In this document: positions 8,501 through 15,718 of the stretch, piece by piece
Position numbering within the stretch: the stretch's first letter is position 1
How the letters are laid out: every line of letters starts with the position of its first letter
Assembly: GCF_900102515.1 (NCBI RefSeq)
Contig: NZ_FMVS01000008.1
Coordinates: 100,451 to 164,450, forward strand
Source: Butyrivibrio sp. INlla14
GTDB taxonomy: Bacteria; Bacillota; Clostridia; Lachnospirales; Lachnospiraceae
Length of the DNA stretch: 64,000 nucleotides
Direction of reading: 5' to 3'
Translations under genes and position numbers: made by a program
Notes under the pieces: model-generated
The model's database searches: none
What the model saw: the letters and a program-made list of their open reading frames with translations, nothing else
What the model was told of the DNA's origin: nothing

Positions 8501-9154
8501 GAGCTCAAGACCGGAACTCTTACATATATCTTTAACAATGGAAATGGCACGCAGCTATCAGATAACAGAGACATCACAATTGAAAAGAACTATTTCACTT
8601 ACAGCAGCACGGACAGCTTTGCAAGTAAAGAGGCAGTACTTGAGTATCTTGGAATTGGAACTGATGAGCCTGAGCCAGAACCTGAGCCACAGCCAGAGCC
8701 TGAAAAGGATCTTGAGGGAAGCTTTACAACAAAGTGGGGATCAACTTATTTTGTTACAGAGGATGGTCAGAAGGTAACAGGTATTGCCAGAATTGACGGA
8801 CATAAGTATTACTTCAAGGACAATGGCAAGATGGTTACATCAAGCTTTGTCACTGTAGATGATAAGACCTATTACTTTAACAAAGAAGGACACATGGTAA
8901 CAGGCTTCTTTGAGAAGTGGCTCACAAGATACTACGCTGATGCAGAGGGAGTAGTTGCCTATGACACTTTGTTTACTGTAGATGGCGATACATATTATGC
9001 AGACGGCAGAGGCGCTGTGGTTAACAGCAAGTTTGTTGACTTTGAAGAGGGAACAAGATACTTTGACTCCGAAGGCAAGATGGTAAAGGGCAGAACAATT
9101 ACAAAGTGGTTCAAAAAGTATACTTTTGATGAAGAGGGAATTCTTGTTGATTAA
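5558..9154 (+). CDS. Exported multimodular alpha-amylase (GH13, CBM26-like modules, cell-wall-binding repeats)
   Basis: An endo-acting starch hydrolase of 1198 aa. A Sec signal peptide (about residues 1-33, ending ALA) is followed by a Ser/Glu-rich linker to about residue 130 and a GH13 domain at about 140-560 with all four conserved regions: DILPNH, GFRIDTAKH (nucleophile D319), GEVL (acid/base E372) and ESHDN (H443, D444). Four starch-binding CBM26-like modules follow at about 611, 704, 819 and 925, each starting YFYN/FFNTE-x-W; the first is the most divergent. Then come a Pro/Glu linker (about 1036-1050) and wall-binding repeats (YYFxxxGxM type) to the end, implying attachment at the surface. 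The start has GGAGG 7 nt upstream. A promoter, a palindrome and an internal cre-like site suggest tight sugar control. Confidence 0.93.
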   Translation: MKRGKLWIKALSTAGLSLSIFLSSFGNVSNALATEPQENQGLEAASLVSSAQEGEEAALDASASASSGASEFYDETKTGTEEDQKISADEVSIEASDTSSDVLSDEYSVTESTPSKEYSVTALAPRQQREADNSLITRDHIQHGAILHAFCWSFNTIADNMADIADAGYTAVQTSPINECLDTNPGMNLHGPDGMWWYHYQPTDWVIGNYQLGTRDEFKHMCDVADEYGIAVIVDILPNHTTPTYSSISQDLFDAAGGEDALYHKTGRTAGGYTDRLELTYYEMGGLPDVDTENISFQQYFYEFLKDCVYLGADGFRIDTAKHISLPDDPVPAAYEGQEDRNTFYPNMRKALNEYSEEVGSKDYDDLFVYGEVLQGTNDRLAAYQEYIGGTTASNYGSSIRSALSAGDLSVNRILDYQIYDETVAGRTYTADTEKLVTWVESHDNYMNDGEGSWKAIDDDKLILGWAIIASRDAGTPLFFSRPNNSSSENPYGDNIIGAAGSPIYKAPIVKAVNLFREEMGDAGEYLSNPGGNNQVLMIERSGDNKEGAVLVNASTNRNNISAETHLADGIYRDQVEGSENVFLVKDGVLSGSIEGEGVVVLSEREEGTGKVVYFYNSENWDSVVARVDGKGDTITAVSEEDGWFFVTVLDDEFDITFEKADGSAVSPVYTVTKESGTYATAKSSDLYVSKEEAESSIGLKTYSVYFFNTENWASVNAYGWLDGGKELFGGWPGSAAINENGGWYRADIKTYDDITSYNVIFNNGNGTQTVNIEGITPESKDIYFAPDAEASEGQVVVKRFEDKEAAEKALGVSGSFVTAFFYNTEGWDKVCVYTWGAVSCGDWPGKELTQDEDGWYSVVLPAGPSEDLNIIFNNGNNGKQTNDMKVSDMKNRFFLHNGISYQKYGSKKEALKAIGESAQVEKTTVYFYNEMAEDANWQNVYLYVYGGPNGEYNNLVGGWPGTGMTREEGTNWYSAKVPTDELKTGTLTYIFNNGNGTQLSDNRDITIEKNYFTYSSTDSFASKEAVLEYLGIGTDEPEPEPEPQPEPEKDLEGSFTTKWGSTYFVTEDGQKVTGIARIDGHKYYFKDNGKMVTSSFVTVDDKTYYFNKEGHMVTGFFEKWLTRYYADAEGVVAYDTLFTVDGDTYYADGRGAVVNSKFVDFEEGTRYFDSEGKMVKGRTITKWFKKYTFDEEGILVD
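5631..5646. promoter_or_regulatory. cre-like site (CcpA operator) inside the amylase signal-peptide coding region
   Basis: TTGGAAACGTTTCCAA is a perfect 16-bp palindrome that fits every position of the Bacillus cre consensus WTGNAANCGNWWNCAW. It lies about 110 bp downstream of the predicted transcription start, where CcpA would act as a roadblock. A half-matching AAAACGTTTCC is at 5450-5460, upstream of the promoter. Confidence 0.6.
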
Positions 9155-9283
9155 AGCCTATAAGCCAAGCTTATTTCTTCCGATAAGGTTTGTTTAATTT
9201 CGTTTCCGAATTGGCTGTGATATATTTTAAACATCAAAACAAACAGCACATAATTAAACATAAAATATATGGAGGACACAAAG

Positions 9284-10219
9284 ATGGCAGACATTAAAGA
9301 AAGCGCACTTGAACTTATCGGAGGAACACCACTTCTTAAACTTAACGGATATGGAAAGGCAGCAGGGGTTACAGGAGCAACACTTCTTGCAAAGCTTGAA
9401 TACCTTAACCCAGCTGGATCAGTCAAGGATAGAGTAGCACTTAGCATGATCGAGAATGCTGAAAAGAGCGGCAAGCTAAAGCCAGGAGCTACAATTATTG
9501 AGCCTACATCAGGAAATACAGGTATCGGACTTGCAGCAGTTGCAGCAGCAAAGGGCTACAGAGCAATCCTTACACTTCCAGAAACAATGAGTGTTGAGAG
9601 AAGAAATCTTCTTAAGGCTTATGGCGCAGAGATAGTTCTTACAGAAGGCGCTAAGGGAATGAAGGGCGCAATTGCCAAGGCAGAAGAGCTTGAAAAAGAG
9701 ATTGATGGTGCAATAATCCTTGGCCAGTTCGTAAACCCAGCTAACCCTGAAATTCACAGAAAGACTACAGGCCCTGAAATCTGGAAACAGACAGACGGAC
9801 AGGTTGATATCTTTGTAGCAGGTGTTGGTACAGGCGGAACAATCACAGGTGTTGGTGAGTTCTTAAAAGAGGTCAATCCAGACGTTAAGATTGTTGCAGT
9901 TGAGCCAGCAACAAGCCCTGTTCTTTCAAAGGGAGAGGCAGGCGCTCACAAGATCCAGGGAATTGGTGCTGGATTTGTGCCTGATACACTTAATACTAAG
10001 ATTTATGATGAAGTAATTGCAATTGAGAATGAGGATGCTTTCGCAGAGGGCAAGAAGTTCGCAGTTTCTGAGGGTATCCTGGTTGGTATCTCTTCAGGTG
10101 CAGCTTTAAAGGCAGCAACAATCCTGGCTCAGAGACCTGAGAATAAGGGCAAGAACATCGTTGTTCTTCTTCCTGATTCAGGAGACAGATATCTCTCAAC
10201 ACCTCTTTTTGCAAACTAA
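9284..10219 (+). CDS. cysK: Cysteine synthase (O-acetylserine sulfhydrylase)
   Basis: A PLP-dependent enzyme that makes cysteine from O-acetylserine and sulfide in the cytoplasm. The 311-aa product has the expected length and motifs: the PLP lysine in NPAGSVKDR (K48), the substrate loop [11 protein letters not shown], the glycine-rich phosphate loop [12 protein letters not shown], and the C-terminal [12 protein letters not shown]. The start ATG 9284 is preceded by GGAGG with 8-nt spacing. An in-frame ATG at 9269 has no ribosome binding site. It follows the amylase after 129 bp and has no serine acetyltransferase neighbour. No T-box or S-box structure was noticed upstream. Confidence 0.95.
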   Translation: MADIKESALELIGGTPLLKLNGYGKAAGVTGATLLAKLEYLNPAGSVKDRVALSMIENAEKSGKLKPGATIIEPTSGNTGIGLAAVAAAKGYRAILTLPETMSVERRNLLKAYGAEIVLTEGAKGMKGAIAKAEELEKEIDGAIILGQFVNPANPEIHRKTTGPEIWKQTDGQVDIFVAGVGTGGTITGVGEFLKEVNPDVKIVAVEPATSPVLSKGEAGAHKIQGIGAGFVPDTLNTKIYDEVIAIENEDAFAEGKKFAVSEGILVGISSGAALKAATILAQRPENKGKNIVVLLPDSGDRYLSTPLFAN

Positions 10220-10344
10220 TTAGGTACTCGGCAAGTAAATCTCTCAGGATTCGTATGTTATTTGAACTTGCTGATATGTATATATTGCGATATTATGTAT
10301 ATAGATAACGAAATATAGTTTATTTGCATATTAGTGGGGTGAAT

Positions 10345-10695
10345 ATGGAAGATAAAAGAAAAAATAAAAGACTAGAGATGCAGGGCGAGATTCTTATCAA
10401 AGAGGTTGGCGGCGTTGAAGACGGCGAGCTTGCTCAGATTGAGATTACGGACTGTTCAAGAGATGGTCTTGGTTTTACCACAGACAGGGCGCTTACCATT
10501 GGCAGCAACTATGAGACAAATCTTACATTGTGGAACAAAGACAAAATCCATGTTTTCCTTCAGATAACAAGAGCAAACAAGGATGGAGATATTTTCCACT
10601 ATGGAGGAATTTTCATTGGAATGCCTGATTCAGACAGGATGAGGATCCGCGTATACGAAACAGTGGAAGATGAGCTTCGCAACAAGAATAACTGA
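10345..10695 (+). CDS. PilZ-domain protein (probable c-di-GMP receptor)
   Basis: A 116-aa cytoplasmic protein consisting essentially of one PilZ domain. The c-di-GMP-binding signatures are visible: the N-terminal basic box (RKNKR) at about residues 5-9, an RxxxR-like motif in relaxed form, and TDCSRDGLG at about 46-54, matching the D/NxSxxG motif. Such single-domain proteins bind c-di-GMP and modulate a partner such as a motility or exopolysaccharide machine, but the partner cannot be told from context. The EAL protein at 34594 and the degenerate GGDEF at 24554 belong to the same signalling field. GGGGTGA precedes ATG 10345, and a strong terminator follows. Confidence 0.8.
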   Translation: MEDKRKNKRLEMQGEILIKEVGGVEDGELAQIEITDCSRDGLGFTTDRALTIGSNYETNLTLWNKDKIHVFLQITRANKDGDIFHYGGIFIGMPDSDRMRIRVYETVEDELRNKNN

Positions 10696-10704
10696 TATTA
10701 TATG

Positions 10705-10741
10705 AGAGGATGTGGCCCAGGTTGGCTACATCCTCTTTTTT
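10705..10741 (+). terminator. Intrinsic terminator after the PilZ gene
   Basis: Arms AGAGGATGTGGCC and GGCTACATCCTCT (one G-U pair) are followed by a T run. It separates the PilZ gene from the convergent regulator gene. Confidence 0.85.
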
Positions 10742-10795
10742 ATGCCTTAAACTAGCGAAAACTGTTAGGTGAGGCATATTTTGAAACTTGCAAGT

Positions 10796-11854
10796 TTATT
10801 CAATCTTAGTGGACTCTCTATAAATCAGGTCTGTCTCGGTATAGGTGATGCGGTAGTTAAGGTCTGGCTGCTCAATTCTTGATATAACAAGATTTGCAGC
10901 TGAGTACCCGATTATCTGACTGTGAATATGGCTTGTAGAAAGAGATGGAGTCATGATCTTGGATTCAGGTGAATCGTCAAAGCCAAATATCTTAATATCC
11001 CTTGGGCATTCTATGCCTAGTCTCTTAAGCCCATATATAAGGTCAAGTGCTACAAAGTCATTAGCACAGATAAACAACTCAGGAAGCTCTTTGAGACCTT
11101 TTAAAGCTTCGAACAAGTACTCTCTATACTCAGTGCCATGGGGATGTATCTCTGTAAGGCAATACTTCTCCTCAAAGGGAATATTGTTGATGTACATGGC
11201 CTCTCTAAAGGCTATAAATCTCTCATAGAAGGAACGGCAGTGGGTAACCTGGCCTACAAAGCCTATCTTGGTAATTCCCCTTTTGCTCATATCATTAACA
11301 ACTGTATAGATATTTGAAAAATTATCCATAAGAAGCACATCTGCACTTAATGGCTTCCAGTAGCTGGCAACCGGAGCATCGATCATCAGGACAGGGAGGC
11401 CTAAATTACAGAGCATCTCGCAGTAGGAGTGATCAAACATCTCAATGCACACGATGGCCTTGGTATTATCTGGCCTGTAGGAAAGTGGAAGTGTGTGTGT
11501 TTCTATATTATTGGAATCTACTCTGTGCATTGTCAGGCTATAACCCAGTAGAGATATTTCGTGCTGGAATTTATCAAGCATTGTAGATGCAAAGTGTGAA
11601 TTGTTAAGGAAACTTCCTGAGAAAAGAGCTATCTCACCAGAAGCAGTGGGTCTGCCACTTATATTAGGATTCTTGATATCTCCTAGAGAATTGGCATAGG
11701 AGAACTGCTTGTAACCCATCTCTATTGCCTTTTCAAGGACCTTCTGCCTAGTGGCTTCTGCCAAAACGCCTGTGTTGTTGATTGCCTTGGATACAGTATT
11801 TCTGGAAACTCCAAGAGCATCTGCTATATCTTGTAAGGTGACCTTTGCTGCCAT
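10796..11854 (-). CDS. LacI/GalR-family regulator of the fructan locus
   Basis: A 352-aa transcription factor with an N-terminal LacI helix-turn-helix (VTLQDIADALGVSRNTVSKA, residues 4-23) and a periplasmic-binding-protein-like sugar sensor domain (for example FICANDFVALDLIYGLKRLG and KIFGFDDSPES). It is divergent from the fructan transport and hydrolysis genes starting at 12100, which makes it their likely sugar-responsive regulator; the ligand is inferred to be a fructose sugar or FOS. The start at 11854 is chosen for GGAGA 8 nt upstream. Sixteen further upstream codons lack a ribosome binding site. Its own consensus promoter overlaps repeats in the intergenic region, which suggests autoregulation. 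Confidence 0.88.
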   Translation of the reverse strand: MAAKVTLQDIADALGVSRNTVSKAINNTGVLAEATRQKVLEKAIEMGYKQFSYANSLGDIKNPNISGRPTASGEIALFSGSFLNNSHFASTMLDKFQHEISLLGYSLTMHRVDSNNIETHTLPLSYRPDNTKAIVCIEMFDHSYCEMLCNLGLPVLMIDAPVASYWKPLSADVLLMDNFSNIYTVVNDMSKRGITKIGFVGQVTHCRSFYERFIAFREAMYINNIPFEEKYCLTEIHPHGTEYREYLFEALKGLKELPELFICANDFVALDLIYGLKRLGIECPRDIKIFGFDDSPESKIMTPSLSTSHIHSQIIGYSAANLVISRIEQPDLNYRITYTETDLIYRESTKIE

Positions 11855-11953
11855 GATTATGTCTCCGTCTTTCGAATGTGTCAAAAATGGCTTTTGATAC
11901 ATATATGATATACGAATTGCTCCATAACTTTGTTATTCTCGCAATTCTATATC

Positions 11954-11982
11954 ATTATAAAATGTAAAAATTAAAGTGTCAA
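11954..11982 (-). promoter_or_regulatory. Consensus promoter of the LacI-type regulator
   Basis: On the minus strand TTGACA (11977-11982), 17 bp and TATAAT (11954-11959) match both sigma-A hexamers perfectly. The -35 box is embedded in one of the CAAATGTAAA repeats. Confidence 0.8.
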
Positions 11983-12010
11983 ATGTAAATATTTATTGTG
12001 CAAATGTAAA
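11959..12010 (+). repeat. Three 21-bp-spaced direct repeats (CAAATGTAAA) between the divergent promoters
   Basis: Copies begin at 11959 (AAAATGTAAA, one mismatch), 11980 and 12001, exactly 21 bp apart, so they lie on the same face of the helix. The first two overlap the regulator promoter, and the third lies 10 bp upstream of the transporter -35 box. They are likely binding sites for a regulator. Confidence 0.65.
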
Positions 12011-12019
12011 ATAATTATG

Positions 12020-12048
12020 TTGACAGTGAAAAAACTCGGTGTTATATT
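12020..12048 (+). promoter_or_regulatory. Consensus promoter of the fructan operon
   Basis: TTGACA (12020-12025), a 17-bp spacer and TATATT (12043-12048). The predicted transcription start is near 12055, about 45 bp before the first permease gene. Confidence 0.8.
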
Positions 12049-12083
12049 TTACATATGCAAATGATTATGATGCAAATGTAAAA
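12048..12083 (+). promoter_or_regulatory. Putative operator at the start site of the fructan operon
   Basis: TTTACATATGCAAA (12048-12061) is a palindrome with one mismatched pair lying on the transcription start. ATGCAAATG recurs 15 bp later (12055 and 12070), and the second copy continues as CAAATGTAAA, the repeat found upstream. It is a good candidate binding site for the divergent LacI-type protein, although it lacks the usual central CG. Confidence 0.5.
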
Positions 12084-12099
12084 CTTTGGGAGGAGTTAC

Positions 12100-13020
12100 A
12101 TGAACACTAAGGCAAAAGATAATTCGCTGCACAATTCTTTAATTTATGTCAAGCAGCACTGGCAGCTATATGTGTTCTTCCTGGGACCTGCACTTCTTCT
12201 TACGATAGTGTTCAGGTACTTACCAATGGGGGGAATTCTTATCGCATTTCAGAAATACAACCCATTTAAAGGAATCCTGGGAAGTGAATGGGTAGGACTT
12301 AAGTATTTCAAACAGTTCTTATCATCACCCGACTTTATGCAATATCTTTTTAATACGCTCAAACTTAGCGTTTTCGGACTCTTGTGGGGATTCCCAATGC
12401 CAATCATTCTGGCCCTTCTTCTTAATAGAATAGCCAGCAGCAAGATCAAACAGAAGATACAGCTTGTTTTGTATATGCCGAATTTCATTTCAGTCATAGT
12501 TCTCTGCGGTATGGTCAGAATCCTTTTATCTGTAACGGGACCTCTTAACATGCTTATGGGAACCAACATCAACTTCCTTACAATACCTGCAGCATTCAGA
12601 CCAATCTATATTATAAGCGGTATCTGGCAGGGCGCAGGCTGGGCATCCATCATGTATACAGCAGCTCTTTCAAATGCCAGCAAGGAACTCAAGGAGGCTG
12701 CACAGATTGACGGAGCTAACATCTGGCAACAGATCAAGGCAGTAGAGTGGCCGGCTATTAAGGATATGGTTGTTATCCAGTTTATCCTTCAGGCAGGTAA
12801 CATCATGAGCATCGGCTTTGAGAAGGCCTATGCACTTCAGTCAGATATGAACCTTGCTTCATCTGAGATCATAGCAACCTATGTTTACAAAAAGGGTCTT
12901 TTGAATGGTGATTACAGCTATTCAACAGCGGTAGGTCTTTTTAACACTATCGTCAATGTAATTCTTTTGATAGCGGTCAACAAGGTTGTTGAGAAGCTTA
13001 ATGACGGACAGGGACTATAA
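12100..13020 (+). CDS. ABC sugar transporter permease, LplB type
   Basis: A 306-aa inner-membrane permease of the carbohydrate ABC class with six predicted membrane segments. The EAA loop that contacts the ATPase is visible as ASKELKEAAQIDGANIWQQI at about residues 202-221. An N-terminal cytoplasmic extension before FFLGPALLLTIVFRYLPMGG is typical of the LplB subfamily that imports large oligosaccharides. It is the first gene of the fructan operon, with a consensus promoter upstream and GGGAGGAG before the ATG. The cognate ATPase is not in the operon; such importers usually share an MsmK-type ATPase encoded elsewhere. FOS or levan/inulin oligosaccharides are the inferred substrate. Confidence 0.88.
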   Translation: MNTKAKDNSLHNSLIYVKQHWQLYVFFLGPALLLTIVFRYLPMGGILIAFQKYNPFKGILGSEWVGLKYFKQFLSSPDFMQYLFNTLKLSVFGLLWGFPMPIILALLLNRIASSKIKQKIQLVLYMPNFISVIVLCGMVRILLSVTGPLNMLMGTNINFLTIPAAFRPIYIISGIWQGAGWASIMYTAALSNASKELKEAAQIDGANIWQQIKAVEWPAIKDMVVIQFILQAGNIMSIGFEKAYALQSDMNLASSEIIATYVYKKGLLNGDYSYSTAVGLFNTIVNVILLIAVNKVVEKLNDGQGL

Positions 13021-13033
13021 GGAGAAGAGCAAA

Positions 13034-13948
13034 ATGGAGAAAACAGTTAGGGCTAAAAAGAGCGAGTTTGCAAGAGCTTCCTTTGGAGATAAGATTTTTC
13101 TTCTTGTTGGATATATTCTGCTTGCTGCCTTTGTTATGGCAATTATAGGTCCCGTAGTCTACATTATCGTAGCTTCTTTTATGGATCCTATAACTCTGCA
13201 GAACAAGGGAATTGTATTTGATTTTAGTAAGTGGACACTTACAGCTTATGAGAGAGTTATGACCAACTCCCAGATATGGATTGGTTTTAGAAACGCAATT
13301 ATATACTCTGTACTATTTGCAGTAATTTCAGTGTTTATCACACTTTTATGTGCTTACCCAATGTCAAGGGATGATTTTAAGGGCAGAAAGTTCTTTAATG
13401 CGATCTTTATCATCACAATGTTCTTTGGCGGCGGACTTATTCCTACATACCTTCTTATCAGTAACATGGGGCTACTTGATACCATGTGGGCAGTAATTCT
13501 TCCTGGATCCTTTAGCGTATGGAACATGATAATTGCAAGGACATACTTTAAGGGAATACCAAGTGAGCTTAGAGAGGCTGCTGATGTAGATGGAGCCAAT
13601 GAATTGGTGTTCTTTTTCAGGATTCTTCTTCCTGTATGTACACCACTTATAGCAGTTTTGATACTGTGGCAGTTTGTAGGAATGTGGAACAGCTATTTTG
13701 ATGCGATGATCTATCTTAATTCTGCAGACAAGCAGCCACTTCAGCTGGTACTAAGAGCTATTCTTATCCAGAATGAACCGGATCCCGGAATGATTGCAGA
13801 TATGCAGAGTACAGCACAGAGAGCTCAGCTTGCAGAGCTTCTTAAATATGCAACCATCATTATTTCAAGCTTACCACTTGTTGTAATGTATCCATTCTTT
13901 CAGAAGTATTTTGATTCAGGAATCATGGTTGGCTCAGTTAAGGGCTGA
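13034..13948 (+). CDS. ABC sugar transporter permease, YtcP type
   Basis: The 304-aa second permease of the importer, with six predicted membrane segments and the EAA motif IPSELREAADVDGANELVFF. It pairs with the upstream LplB-type permease, 13 bp away. The start ATG 13034 has AAGGAG 9 nt upstream; a longer reading from 12986 would overlap the preceding gene by 35 bp without a ribosome binding site. The end of the protein (YPFFQKYFDSGIMVGSVKG) is a common C-terminal signature of YtcP-type permeases. Confidence 0.88.
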   Translation: MEKTVRAKKSEFARASFGDKIFLLVGYILLAAFVMAIIGPVVYIIVASFMDPITLQNKGIVFDFSKWTLTAYERVMTNSQIWIGFRNAIIYSVLFAVISVFITLLCAYPMSRDDFKGRKFFNAIFIITMFFGGGLIPTYLLISNMGLLDTMWAVILPGSFSVWNMIIARTYFKGIPSELREAADVDGANELVFFFRILLPVCTPLIAVLILWQFVGMWNSYFDAMIYLNSADKQPLQLVLRAILIQNEPDPGMIADMQSTAQRAQLAELLKYATIIISSLPLVVMYPFFQKYFDSGIMVGSVKG

Positions 13949-14013
13949 GAAGAGTTAGCGAACTTCCCCTGGCAACAGGAGATAATAAAGATTTTTTAAT
14001 AAGGAGAGGGACA

Positions 14014-15666
14014 ATGAAAAAGAAGACAACAAAGTTACTTTCAGCAGCACTTGTTCTTACTATGACAGCCGGTATGATCACTGGATGCGGTAAGGGTGCT
14101 ACAGGTAGTGGGGCAGCAACTGTTTCAGCAGATGACCTTAGTTTCCCATTGGAGAATAAGGTTACTATTACAGGTACTATCAGCTATCCATCAGGAACTG
14201 AGTCAGAACCTAACAACAGAACAATCTTCAAGAGACTTGAAGAGGAGACAAACGTACATGTTGACTGGACAGCAATTTCAAATGATCAGTGGGGTGACAA
14301 GATTCAGCTCAACATGGCCAACAAGAATACTCTTACAGATTTTGTATTCAATGCAGGCTTTAGCAATTCAGATCTGATCAGATATTCAGATCAGGGAGTT
14401 ATTCTTCCACTTGAAGAGTACATTGACAACAACATGCCTAACCTTAAGGCTGTATTTGATAAGTATCCTGAGTATCGTGCAATGTGCGAGGATTCAGAGG
14501 GACATATCTGGGCACTTCCATGGATCGAGCAGCTTGGTTCTAACAAGACAGCTATCCAGACAGTAGGTAATAACTTTACATACATCAACAAGAAGTGGCT
14601 TGATTTCCTGAAACTTGAAACACCTACAACAGTAGATGAGTTCGAGGAAGTTCTAAAGGCCTTCAAGGATCATGCATCTGAACTTCAGGCTGAGTTTGGT
14701 ATTGAGGGTGACATCATTCCTATGTCATGCATCATGAACGATCAGGATCCCAGCCTTCTTATCAACGGTTTTGGCGAGGGCTATGGTGACAATGATATCG
14801 GACAGCATATAGCAGTTACAGATGACAAGAAGGTTATCTGCACAGCTACACAGGAAGGCTTCAAGTCTGGTATGCAGTGGCTTCACAAGCTCTATGAAGA
14901 GGGACTTATTGATCCTGAGTGCTTTACACAGGACTGGTCAACATACGTAGCTAAGGGTAAGTCACACAGATATGGTGTTTGCTTTACATGGGACGTTGCT
15001 AACATTGATAACCTCGAGGATTTCGTTCCACTTGCAGCTCTTAAGGCTGACGTTGTTAATGTAACTCCTATGAACAGCTCATTTACATCAGGTTTCGACC
15101 GTGGCAGATGCGTAGTAACTTCTAAGTGCGAGAATCCGGCATTTGTATGCTCATGGCTTGATCTTATGTATGATCCTTTCCAGTCACCACAGAACAACTG
15201 GGGAACATATGGTGAGGATGACGAGTTTGATATTTTTGAGCTTTCAACAAATTCAAACGGCGACAAGATGTTAAAGCATGCTCCTCTTGGCGATGCTTCT
15301 CCTGTAGAGGTTCGTGAGGCTGAGTGTGTAGGCGGTCCTCTTGCAATCCTTGACGAGTACTACGGCGTATATGTTACATGTCCTGATGATGCACAGTATC
15401 GTCTTGACTGGATCAAGGAGTACTACACAGATGATATGAACTGCAAGTATGTTTATCCTAACGTATTTATGACAGCTGAAGATACAGAGGCTCTTACAAC
15501 TATCCAGACAGACCTTATCAGCTTCATCAACTCCAGCAGGAGTAACTTCGTTATGAACGGTCTTACAGATGCTGAGTGGGATGAGTATCTCAAGCAGGTC
15601 AACGCTTATGGCCTTGATGAGTACCTTTCAATCTACCAGAAATATCTTGATGAGTTCTATAAGTAA
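14014..15666 (+). CDS. Lipoprotein extracellular solute-binding protein (LipO-like) for oligosaccharides
   Basis: A 550-aa substrate-binding lipoprotein that delivers oligosaccharide to the two permeases. It has an N-terminal lipoprotein signal with lipobox ITGC and acylated Cys25. The mature protein is of the long (over 500 aa) LipO class that accompanies LplB/YtcP. Its strong ribosome binding site (GGAGAGG) and the terminator directly after its stop fit the usual arrangement in which the binding protein is made in excess. Substrate specificity is inferred from the GH32 and fructokinase neighbours to be fructan or FOS, not read from the sequence. Confidence 0.88.
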   Translation: MKKKTTKLLSAALVLTMTAGMITGCGKGATGSGAATVSADDLSFPLENKVTITGTISYPSGTESEPNNRTIFKRLEEETNVHVDWTAISNDQWGDKIQLNMANKNTLTDFVFNAGFSNSDLIRYSDQGVILPLEEYIDNNMPNLKAVFDKYPEYRAMCEDSEGHIWALPWIEQLGSNKTAIQTVGNNFTYINKKWLDFLKLETPTTVDEFEEVLKAFKDHASELQAEFGIEGDIIPMSCIMNDQDPSLLINGFGEGYGDNDIGQHIAVTDDKKVICTATQEGFKSGMQWLHKLYEEGLIDPECFTQDWSTYVAKGKSHRYGVCFTWDVANIDNLEDFVPLAALKADVVNVTPMNSSFTSGFDRGRCVVTSKCENPAFVCSWLDLMYDPFQSPQNNWGTYGEDDEFDIFELSTNSNGDKMLKHAPLGDASPVEVREAECVGGPLAILDEYYGVYVTCPDDAQYRLDWIKEYYTDDMNCKYVYPNVFMTAEDTEALTTIQTDLISFINSSRSNFVMNGLTDAEWDEYLKQVNAYGLDEYLSIYQKYLDEFYK

Positions 15667-15685
15667 TTCACATAACAGAAAGGCA

Positions 15686-15712
15686 GGGGGGAGATTTTCT
15701 CCTCCCTTTTTT
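15686..15712 (+). terminator. Intrinsic terminator between the binding-protein gene and the GH32 lipoprotein gene
   Basis: GGGGGGAGA and TCTCCTCCC form a 9-bp stem (one G-U pair) with a TTT loop followed by TTTTTT. The start codon of the next gene is only 6 nt downstream of the T run, and the only purine-rich Shine-Dalgarno-like sequence is inside the stem. Confidence 0.85.
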
Positions 15713-15718
15713 AAAAAA

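Noticed and set aside
8660..8706. Short repetitive Pro/Glu coding stretch as a possible DNA repeat of interest
   Set aside because: It encodes an ordinary inter-domain linker in the amylase.
10784..10797. Perfect 14-bp palindrome AAACTTGCAAGTTT at the end of the LacI-type gene
   Set aside because: It has no loop or T run for a terminator and is far from any promoter; too short to interpret.
11959..12083. CRISPR-like array in the regulator-transporter gap
   Set aside because: The repeats are about 10 bp with 11-bp spacing and no spacers; they overlap promoters and are better read as operator sites.
13354..13599. Open frames on the strand opposite to core genes (here and in ppdK, queA, aroA and others)
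   Set aside because: They lack ribosome binding sites and protein-like composition and mirror the codon structure of the real genes.
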